8,538 nucleotides of DNA from Syntrophaceae bacterium UBA6255 (GTDB lineage Bacteria > Desulfobacterota > Syntrophia > Syntrophales > Smithellaceae), in assembly GCA_002441205.1 (NCBI GenBank), contig DJVN01000062.1, positions 1 through 8,538 of the forward strand. Direction: 5' to 3'. The position numbers were made by a program, and so were the translations under genes. Positions 1 to 5,276 of the stretch are shown one piece after another; the stretch's first letter is position 1, and each line of letters starts with the position of its first letter. The notes below the pieces were generated by a model. The model was not told where the DNA came from, made no database searches, and saw only the letters and a list, made by a program, of their open reading frames with translations.

Positions 1-66
1 TCAAAAGACGACCTGGCTGTTTACGAATCTCTTTTGCAGAAGAGCTGATTGGCAGGAATATTCTTT
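1..66. other. Non-coding edge downstream of the TPR gene
   Basis: This stretch follows the TAG stop of the minus-strand TPR gene. No terminator hairpin is visible in it. Read on the minus strand it stays open in the same frame for 21 more codons, up to a TGA at the window edge, but the protein upstream already ends in its family's usual Cys-rich tail, so I do not call readthrough. Confidence 0.5.
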
Positions 67-1866
67 CTACAATAAACAGTCACCTTTAGCTTGAGCTGAT
101 TTTAATAGATCACAATTTCCCAGCCCGCAGGCTTTTTGCGCATCACGACAACCAGATTCTCTGTTGCCCATTTCCAGATACACAACACCTCTTTTGTAGA
201 GCGCATCGGAATAATTCGGTTGCAGATCGATAGCTTTGCTGAAATCATCAATTGCGCTCTGGTAATGCCCCAATTTCGCGTAAGCAACTCCCCTGTTGTT
301 ATACAAATCCGCATAATCGGATTTTATCTCAACAGCTTTATTGAAATCTTCAAGCGCCAGCTGATTGTGGTTCATATGAGAATAAACAATCCCTCTATTG
401 CTGTAGGCATCCGCATAGTCCGGCTTCATGCTAATGGCTTTATTCAAATCATCGAGCGCCTTTTGATAAAAACCGAGCCGTGAGTAAGCAATGCCTCTGT
501 TATTATAAACGAGAGCATGGTCAGGCATGATGGGCGTTATGTTCAGCGCCTCGTTATAATGAGCGATAGCTTCCTCTATTTCCCCCCCGTCAAACAGGGT
601 CAGTCCCATATTATTATGTGCAAGATAATTATTTTTCGTCACCCGTAAAGCGTGACTGAAAAGCTCCATGCTGTTTTTCCAATAACCGCATTGCTGCCAT
701 GCCCCAAATGCCAATATTGAAATAAATAATATTCCCATGGAAAATGTGATTTTTTTGCCGACATTATCCGACGTGAACAAAAGAGGCATACCCCAGGCCA
801 GCATAACCCCCACGCCTATTAATGGTAAATAGGTATAACGATCAGCCATGGCCTGTTTGCCGACCTGAATAATTCCAATAACAGGCATAATGCTGATCAG
901 ATACCAAAACCATCCGACACATAAATACGGTGTTCTTTTTGCCTTGATGATGACAACAGCAATGATCAAGATAATCAAAAGTGCGGCTCCCAAAACCTGC
1001 CACAAAGAAATTTGTTCAGAGAAGGGATAGAATATAGCCAAATTAAACGGCCAGAAAGTTTTTGCCAGATATGTCAAAAGAGAAACGGGCACATTGGCCA
1101 GTCTGGAAATCAATGGAAAATATTTTACGGTTGGATTGAACTGAGCAAGGAAGGTAAAAATAGAAAAAAGTGCCGAAAGTAGAAAAAAAGGCCATTTTTC
1201 TTTAAACTGCCATGAAAAAAGATTTTCTTTTTTAGTTTCGAAACGCCTCAGAGGCCAGTAATCCAGTAGAATCATCACAAATGGCAGAGTGACAACAATA
1301 GACTTGCTCATCAGAGCCAGTATAAAAGCACAAAGAACCGGCAGATATCTTGTGATAACCGGTTTTTCCGTATAATAGACATAGAAACACAACGTCAGCA
1401 TCCAGAAAAAAGCGCTTAAGACATCCTTCCGCTCAGCAATCCAGGCAACCGATTCCACATGCAGAGGATGCAGCGCGAAGAAAGCAGCGACAAAAGCGCT
1501 TTTCCAGATATCATGGGTCATGCGGTTAAAAAGCCAGAAGAGCAAGAGGGTGCTTAAGATATGCAGGATCAGGTTAGTTAAATGATAACCACCGGCGTTG
1601 AGACCATAAAACTCAGAATCAAGCATCAGAGATAGCCAGGTCAGGGGATGCCAGAATTCAGCATATGTAGTAAAAAAAGCCCAAGAGATACTTTTTATAG
1701 AGATACCAGATTGGACCCGACTGTTTTGCGTAACATAAACATTATCATCAATATTTACAAAATCAAATTGAGTCACCTGCCCGTAAACAGCAAGAATTGC
1801 TGAAATTAAAAAAATGTAAATAATCAGTTTCTTTTGGGTTAGGCTGATATCAATCTTGTCCGGCAT
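67..1866 (-). CDS. TMTC-like multi-membrane protein with C-terminal TPR repeats (putative GT-C glycosyltransferase)
   Basis: The product is a 599-residue inner-membrane protein. About ten hydrophobic segments occupy residues 13-390 and five TPR units follow (about 413-446, 451-484, 485-518, 519-552, 553-586), then a tail with several cysteines (GLGNCDLL, KGDCLL). The first outside loop carries DDNVY (40-44), and later come HPLTW (73-77), HPLHVESVAW (133-142) and ADRYTYLPL (341-349). This layout matches the TMTC/DUF1736-like family, whose animal members are O-mannosyltransferases using a dolichol-linked sugar; the acidic pair in loop one is the expected GT-C catalytic site. Enzyme activity here is inference and the substrate is unknown; the TPRs probably bind a protein partner. 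I chose the ATG at 1866. The frame extends to a TTG at 1902 (611 residues), but that TTG has no Shine-Dalgarno sequence and forms part of a promoter-like TTGACA. The ATG itself has only a weak AAGAAG upstream. Confidence 0.85.
   Translation of the reverse strand: MPDKIDISLTQKKLIIYIFLISAILAVYGQVTQFDFVNIDDNVYVTQNSRVQSGISIKSISWAFFTTYAEFWHPLTWLSLMLDSEFYGLNAGGYHLTNLILHILSTLLLFWLFNRMTHDIWKSAFVAAFFALHPLHVESVAWIAERKDVLSAFFWMLTLCFYVYYTEKPVITRYLPVLCAFILALMSKSIVVTLPFVMILLDYWPLRRFETKKENLFSWQFKEKWPFFLLSALFSIFTFLAQFNPTVKYFPLISRLANVPVSLLTYLAKTFWPFNLAIFYPFSEQISLWQVLGAALLIILIIAVVIIKAKRTPYLCVGWFWYLISIMPVIGIIQVGKQAMADRYTYLPLIGVGVMLAWGMPLLFTSDNVGKKITFSMGILFISILAFGAWQQCGYWKNSMELFSHALRVTKNNYLAHNNMGLTLFDGGEIEEAIAHYNEALNITPIMPDHALVYNNRGIAYSRLGFYQKALDDLNKAISMKPDYADAYSNRGIVYSHMNHNQLALEDFNKAVEIKSDYADLYNNRGVAYAKLGHYQSAIDDFSKAIDLQPNYSDALYKRGVVYLEMGNRESGCRDAQKACGLGNCDLLKSAQAKGDCLL
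109..630 (-). repeat. TPR-coding direct repeats, 102-base period
   Basis: The 34-codon TPR units are visible at DNA level as a 102-base periodicity. For example, similar blocks begin at 233, 335 and 437 (GCTTT.. followed by AAATC.TC on the plus strand), exactly 102 apart. The last three and a half units are in strict register. The first unit is offset by four extra codons (MPDH) from the second. The units differ enough that very recent duplication is unlikely. Confidence 0.8.
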
Positions 1867-1902
1867 GGCTTCTTTTATGTAAAGATCGTTCTGTTTTGTC
1901 AA
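1865..1902 (-). promoter_or_regulatory. Possible promoter for the TPR gene
   Basis: On the minus strand TTGACA (1902-1897) is followed after 17 bases by CATAAA (1879-1874), a perfect -35 and a 4/6 -10 box at ideal spacing. Transcription would start about seven bases on, practically at the ATG at 1866, which would make the message leaderless or nearly so. The alternative reading is that TTG at 1902 is a genuine start codon. I prefer the promoter reading because no Shine-Dalgarno lies before the TTG, but evidence is by eye only. Confidence 0.35.
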
Positions 1903-1934
1903 GAAATATTGAATTTATGTAAAGGAGGGAGGAT

Positions 1935-1976
1935 ATGAACTCCCCCGGTCTTCACCATTAAAGACCAGGGGGTCAT
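1935..1976 (-). terminator. GC-rich hairpin after asd, possible weak terminator
   Basis: CCCCC-GGTCTT (1942-1952) pairs with AAGACC-A-GGGGG (1961-1972) around an 8-base loop, with one bulged A at 1967. ATGA/TCAT (1935-1938 with 1973-1976) extends the stem beyond a 3-base bulge. It lies 7 bases beyond the asd stop. In the minus direction it is followed by ATCCTCCCTCCTTT, pyrimidine-rich but not a clean U-run, so it may attenuate rather than terminate, or protect the ribF-asd message end. Confidence 0.5.
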
Positions 1977-1982
1977 GACAGG

Positions 1983-3065
1983 TTATTTAACGAGTTTCAA
2001 ATAATGTTTGACCAGGTATTCGGCAGTTTGCAGAGCGCCTTTGGCCGCGCCTATCTTGGTGTTGTGCGCCAGACAAACGTACTTGATTCCGTTTTCAATA
2101 ACCGGATCCTTGCGGATGCGTCCCACCGTAACAGTCATGCCGCCGCCCTTGTCCCTGTCCACCCGTGGCTGCGGACGGAATGGGTCGTCGGTAACATCAA
2201 TCAGGTGCTTAGGCGAACTGGGCAGATGCAATTCGGCAAAGTCCTTGCCGTAATTCATCATGGCTTTCTTGACATCTTCCGGTGAACATTTTTTCCCGGT
2301 CTGAACAAACGCGCAAACCATATGGCCGTCCATTACCGGCACGCGGGTACAGGTTGCGGTAATACCGAACGCGGCGTTCTTGATGGTCTTGCCGGAAAGC
2401 TTGCCCAGAATTTTCAGCGGTTCGGTTTCCACCTTGGGTTCCTCGCCGGGAATATAAGGCACAACGTTTTCGGTCATGTCCATCGCCGACAGGCCGGGTG
2501 TCCTCCCCGCGCCGGACATGGCCTGCAGCGAAATCGCCACCACTTGTTTTACGCCGAATTTGTCCATAATCGGCTTCAACGAAACAACCAGTCCGACAAT
2601 GGTGCAATTGGATTTGGGTGAAATAAACCCTTTCCAGCCGCGGTTTTTCTGCTGAACAGCCAGCAGGGACGCGTGATCCATATTCACGCCGCCGACAAGA
2701 ATGGGCGTGTCAGCTTCGTAGCGAAATGCTGAAGCAGTGCTGATCACCGGTGTGGTCTTGGCGTATTTCGGTTCCAGTTCCTTAGCCGGTCCGGCGTCCA
2801 TGGTTGAAAAAATTATGTCCACGGATTTCGGATCGAAACTTGCCGCTTCTTCCACAACCATATTGGCAATGTGTCCGGGCAATTCCTCGGGGCACCACCA
2901 GCGGATCGAACCGCTGGCATCCCTTAGCGCATCAATATATTTCTTGTCAGCCGAACGCTCCGAGGCGACAAGCTTGGTGATTTTAAACCAGGGGTGGCCC
3001 AGCAAACTGACAATGGCCTGCTGACCGACGATTCCGGTGGCGCCGACAATCGCAATTTTCAACAT
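1983..3065 (-). CDS. asd: Aspartate-semialdehyde dehydrogenase, archaeal/fungal type
   Basis: The cytoplasmic enzyme reduces aspartyl-4-phosphate to aspartate 4-semialdehyde with NADPH, the branch point to lysine/diaminopimelate, threonine and methionine. The 360-residue length is normal. The N-terminal Rossmann motif is VGATGIVGQQ (7-16). The catalytic cysteine is C154 in SPKSNCTIVG, and the dimer/catalytic region has QAMSGAGRTPG (181-191), GEEPKVETEPLKILG (207-221) and TRVPVMDGH (240-248), with R241 and H248 the expected substrate-binding and general-base residues. HNTKIGAAKGA (334-344) near the end contacts NADP in this family. The motif set is that of the archaeal/fungal subgroup (TIGR00978-like), not the Escherichia coli type. 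The start ATG has GGAGG 8 bases upstream. It lies 37 bases behind ribF on the same strand. Its GC content is visibly higher than that of its neighbours. Confidence 0.95.
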   Translation of the reverse strand: MLKIAIVGATGIVGQQAIVSLLGHPWFKITKLVASERSADKKYIDALRDASGSIRWWCPEELPGHIANMVVEEAASFDPKSVDIIFSTMDAGPAKELEPKYAKTTPVISTASAFRYEADTPILVGGVNMDHASLLAVQQKNRGWKGFISPKSNCTIVGLVVSLKPIMDKFGVKQVVAISLQAMSGAGRTPGLSAMDMTENVVPYIPGEEPKVETEPLKILGKLSGKTIKNAAFGITATCTRVPVMDGHMVCAFVQTGKKCSPEDVKKAMMNYGKDFAELHLPSSPKHLIDVTDDPFRPQPRVDRDKGGGMTVTVGRIRKDPVIENGIKYVCLAHNTKIGAAKGALQTAEYLVKHYLKLVK

Positions 3066-3102
3066 TTATTTAACCTCCATCTTCGTTTCTAATTTATACC
3101 GT

Positions 3103-4035
3103 TTACATATTCTTAAGCAAAATTGATCTTGCTTTTTCCACATCGGCCGCAATTTGTTTCTTCAATTTTTCAGGACTATCAAATTTGACAATGCCCCTCA
3201 ACTTCTCCACAAATTTTGTATTCAGCCTCTTCCCTCGGAGATCACCGGAAAAATCAAGGAGGTAAACTTCAAAGGTAAAGGTATAATCGCCAAAGGTCGG
3301 TTTTTCACCGATATTCAAAACCGCCGAATAACATCTTTCTTCAACATCGACAAAAGCGGTGTAAACACCTGCCGGCGGCAGTAATTCTTTTTCCGGCTCG
3401 ATATTGGCTGTCGGGAAACCGAGACCGACACCGCGCCCCTTTCCGGAAACCACGATACCGGCAACATTATAGTATCGTCCCAACAGAGCGGTCACTGCTT
3501 CAAAATCACCTTTGAGAATCAAATTGCGCACCAGCGTGCTACTGATGATATCTTTTTTGACTTTAAAAGCATCAACAACTTCAACATCAAATCCTATTTT
3601 TTTACCACAGGAAATTAAATAATCACTGTTTCCTTTTTTCCCCTGACCGAAATTATAATCATGACCGACAATAATTTTTTTCATCGCCAGTTTTTGCCCG
3701 AGAAATTCATGGACGAACTCTTCAGCGGTTATCCTGGAATAATCCAGAGAAAAAGGAATGATCAACGTGCCGTCGATCCCGCAATTTTTCAATAACTTCA
3801 GTTTCTCTTCCAACGTCGTAATCAGATAAAATGGCCTGATGTCCGGATGAAGAACCATTTTCGGATGGGGATCAAAAGTTATAACAAGAGACTTTGTTCC
3901 TGCTTCTTTCGCTTCGGACGCAAGCTTGCGGCAGATAAATTGATGGCTTAGATGCACTCCGTCAAAATTGCCAATCGTTACAAACGACCCGCAAAAATCC
4001 TTTGTTGTGCTTTCTATTCCACTGAATACAACCAT
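3103..4035 (-). CDS. ribF: Bifunctional riboflavin kinase / FAD synthetase
   Basis: This 310-residue cytoplasmic enzyme phosphorylates riboflavin to FMN and adenylates FMN to FAD. The N-terminal nucleotidyltransferase domain (about 15-180) has IGNFDGVH (21-28), TFDPHP (53-58), VGHDYNFGQGKKG (123-135) and ISSTLVR (164-170). The C-terminal riboflavin kinase domain (about 185-310) has GKGRGVGLGFPTAN (198-211), GVY (223-225), NIGEKPTF (241-248) and FEVYLLDF (255-262), where E256 is the expected catalytic base. Length and both domains are complete. One oddity is that the usual HxGH signature reads HLSH (28-31), with Ser in place of the conserved Gly. The start ATG is preceded by GAGG only 4 bases away, and that site lies in an inverted repeat (see separate entry). 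It is the first gene of a likely ribF-asd unit, divergent from tRNA-Leu. Confidence 0.95.
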   Translation of the reverse strand: MVVFSGIESTTKDFCGSFVTIGNFDGVHLSHQFICRKLASEAKEAGTKSLVITFDPHPKMVLHPDIRPFYLITTLEEKLKLLKNCGIDGTLIIPFSLDYSRITAEEFVHEFLGQKLAMKKIIVGHDYNFGQGKKGNSDYLISCGKKIGFDVEVVDAFKVKKDIISSTLVRNLILKGDFEAVTALLGRYYNVAGIVVSGKGRGVGLGFPTANIEPEKELLPPAGVYTAFVDVEERCYSAVLNIGEKPTFGDYTFTFEVYLLDFSGDLRGKRLNTKFVEKLRGIVKFDSPEKLKKQIAADVEKARSILLKNM

Positions 4036-4039
4036 AATT

Positions 4040-4066
4040 CCTCGTTAATTAAGATAATTAGCGAGG
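4040..4066 (-). promoter_or_regulatory. Inverted repeat covering the ribF ribosome binding site
   Basis: CCTCG-T-TAATTA (4040-4051) and TAATTA-G-CGAGG (4055-4066) form 12-base arms around a 3-base loop. In the ribF message the single non-complementary position is A against C, leaving 11 Watson-Crick pairs. The 3' arm contains the Shine-Dalgarno GAGG, so folding would hide it. As DNA the palindrome could instead be an operator near the transcription start. It is far too small for an FMN riboswitch. Confidence 0.6.
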
Positions 4067-4067
4067 T

Positions 4068-4095
4068 AACATAACATTTTGGGTATGAAATTCAA
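4068..4095 (-). promoter_or_regulatory. Candidate ribF promoter
   Basis: On the minus strand TTGAAT (4095-4090) and TATGTT (4073-4068) are separated by 16 bases, each matching 4/6 of the sigma70 consensus. Transcription would begin about 4061-4066, inside or at the edge of the inverted repeat. A start past 4062 would remove part of the hairpin's 5' arm, so the exact start decides whether the hairpin can form. Confidence 0.35.
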
Positions 4096-4107
4096 GCTCA
4101 TTTTATC

Positions 4108-4135
4108 TTGACAATAATATGTTGATAGGTATAGT
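4108..4135 (+). promoter_or_regulatory. tRNA-Leu promoter
   Basis: TTGACA (4108-4113), a 16-base spacer and TATAGT (4130-4135) give a near-consensus sigma70 promoter. The expected start is about 4141-4143, leaving a 6-8 base leader before the tRNA at 4149. Confidence 0.75.
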
Positions 4136-4148
4136 GCACTTTTTGCGT

Positions 4149-4235
4149 GCCGAAGTGGCGGAATTGGTAGACGCGCTAGGTTCAGGGTCTAGTGGGTGTA
4201 CGCCCGTGATGGTTCAAGTCCATTCTTCGGCACCA
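4149..4235 (+). tRNA. tRNA-Leu (anticodon CAG)
   Basis: This is an 87-base class II tRNA with the CCA end encoded (4233-4235). The acceptor arms GCCGAAG (4149-4155) and CTTCGGC (4225-4231) pair fully, with discriminator A at 4232, the leucine identity base. The anticodon stem CTAGG/TCTAG encloses the loop TTCAGGG, placing CAG at 4183-4185, which reads CUG codons. The long variable arm contains GGGT..GCCC, and the T arm has GGTTCAAGTCC. It is transcribed alone, divergent from ribF, with its own promoter and terminator. Confidence 0.97.
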
Positions 4236-4246
4236 TTTAGAAAAAC

Positions 4247-4287
4247 AAGGGGTTAGCTGATTTTATTGGTTGACCCCTTCTTTATTT
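4247..4287 (+). terminator. Rho-independent terminator of tRNA-Leu, possibly bidirectional
   Basis: AAGGGGT (4247-4253) pairs with ACCCCTT (4273-4279), with AGC/GTT pairing after a mismatch, and is followed by TTCTTTATTT. In the reverse direction the same stem is followed by TTGTTTTTC, so it could also end a minus-strand transcript. Confidence 0.8.
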
Positions 4288-4394
4288 AAGGGCAGTTTGA
4301 TCAACGTTTTGCTTACCCCTTTCAGCAAGTTTCCCATTTCACCAACTGCTTTAAGAGCGTCCTTCGCATGAACGGCACTTAATCTTATAAACAT
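4263..4394 (-). CDS. Possible small protein, 43 residues, unknown
   Basis: An uninterrupted frame starts with ATG at 4394 and stops with TAA at 4263, inside the loop of the tRNA terminator. The peptide begins MFIRLSAVHAKDALKAVGEM and ends KLPLNKEGVNQ. It is Lys-rich and predicted by eye to be mainly one or two amphipathic helices, with no membrane segment or cysteine. The upstream GAGATGAGAA is a weak ribosome binding site at best. I do not recognise it. It could be a chance frame, or the degraded end of an integrated element, since the 3' side of tRNA genes is a common integration site, but no integrase residues or duplicated tRNA end are seen. Confidence 0.25.
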   Translation of the reverse strand: MFIRLSAVHAKDALKAVGEMGNLLKGVSKTLIKLPLNKEGVNQ

Positions 4395-4512
4395 TTCTCA
4401 TCTCTATTTTTTTGTTGATTAATATTTATGTTTCTGTCTATGTTCCCACAAATACCGAATCAAAAGTGTGGATTTAGCAACGTATTCACATGATGCCTCT
4501 TAGGAGAAAATG
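4288..4512 (+). promoter_or_regulatory. Leader region of the LolA-like/beta-barrel operon
   Basis: Apart from the possible small minus-strand frame, this is AT-rich non-coding sequence. The best promoter guess is TTGATT (4415-4420), an 18-base spacer and TATGTT (4439-4444), each 4/6 to consensus. AGGAG at 4502-4506 is the Shine-Dalgarno of the next gene. No riboswitch-like fold was recognised. Confidence 0.35.
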
Positions 4513-5271
4513 ATGGGTCATAAATTCAACAAACAATTACTTTTCATATGGGGAATTATTGTTTTTGTCTTCACTGCTGCTTTCACTGGACAAGCGCAGA
4601 TGAGTCCCCGGGAAATGCTGCAAAAGGCAGACGAAGCGCGCGGCAGCTATGAAGGAATTGAAGTGAATGTATTAATGGAGTCCTTTGAATTAGGACGTAA
4701 ACAATACCGGGCAATGAAGATTAGCGAGAAAGGTTATAATTGTCTATTGGTTACTTTGGCTCCTCCTAATGTAAAAGGCCAAAGGATTTTAATGAGAGAA
4801 CGAAATTTATGGTATTCTAATCCGGGATTATCCAAGCCCGTTCCTGTTTCGCCGAGACAAAAACTTATGGGAAGCGCAGTGAATGGTGATATTGTTTCAA
4901 CCAACTATACCAGCGATTACAAGATTGTAAGCACCGAAAACAGCAAAGTACAAGATGAAGATTGCATATTAATGCATCTGGAGGCCATTGACGACCGGAC
5001 CACCTATGATCGCATCAAGTACTGGATATCAAAAGATCGTCTCGTGGGCGTGAAGGCTGAATTCTACACGGTTTCCGGAAAATTGTTTAAGTCTGCAACA
5101 TTCGAATATAATAACAGTGTCACCATCAATGGGAAGCCGCGGGAATTTGTCTCCCAAACGGTTATTACAAGCGCAATCATGAAAGATGACTATACGATTA
5201 TCAAATATGGCAAACCGCTGCTTAAAAAAATTCCTGATGCTGTGTTTAATGTTAATTTATTAACAAAATAG
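4513..5271 (+). CDS. LolA-like periplasmic protein (outer membrane lipoprotein-sorting family)
   Basis: The 252-residue product has a Sec signal peptide (basic start, hydrophobic core about 9-24, cleavage likely after GQA near residue 28) and no lipobox cysteine, so it should be a soluble periplasmic protein. The body fits the LolA-like family PF17131: PPNVKGQRILMRE (84-96), NLWYSNPG (98-105), KLMGSAVNGD (117-126), then a strand-rich C-terminal half with YWISKD (170-175) and KAEFYTVSGK (181-190). Family members have a half-barrel that holds a lipid and often sit beside RND/MMPL transporters. The specific cargo is unknown and it need not be true LolA. Two ATGs are in tandem at 4510 and 4513; AGGAG (4502-4506) is 3 bases from the first and 6 from the second, so I chose 4513. 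The beta-barrel gene follows after 5 bases. Confidence 0.85.
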   Translation: MGHKFNKQLLFIWGIIVFVFTAAFTGQAQMSPREMLQKADEARGSYEGIEVNVLMESFELGRKQYRAMKISEKGYNCLLVTLAPPNVKGQRILMRERNLWYSNPGLSKPVPVSPRQKLMGSAVNGDIVSTNYTSDYKIVSTENSKVQDEDCILMHLEAIDDRTTYDRIKYWISKDRLVGVKAEFYTVSGKLFKSATFEYNNSVTINGKPREFVSQTVITSAIMKDDYTIIKYGKPLLKKIPDAVFNVNLLTK

Positions 5272-5276
5272 AAAAT

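Noticed and set aside
1..69. Possible readthrough of the TAG stop of the TPR gene (amber/pyrrolysine)
   Set aside because: The frame stays open for only 21 codons to TGA, and the protein already ends with the Cys-containing tail usual for such TPR proteins.
136..483. 115-codon open frame on the plus strand
   Set aside because: It lies wholly inside the TPR-coding part of the minus-strand gene; its repeats are the mirror of the TPR units, and it has no independent motif.
1921..1961. Strong AGGAGG followed 6 bases later by ATG on the plus strand
   Set aside because: It gives only an 8-residue peptide (MNSPGLHH) and runs straight into the hairpin; more likely a coincidence of the purine-rich complement of the post-asd sequence.
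2004..3024. Several open frames of 81-132 codons on both strands within asd
   Set aside because: asd is complete with all catalytic motifs. These frames are shadows made long by the high GC of the gene and have Arg/Gly-rich compositions typical of false frames.
3154..3384. 76-codon plus-strand frame inside ribF
   Set aside because: It is antisense to the intact riboflavin kinase domain and has no motif of its own.
4149..4260. tRNA 3' end as an active attachment site
   Set aside because: I looked for a second copy of the tRNA 3' portion elsewhere in the window and for an integrase and found neither.
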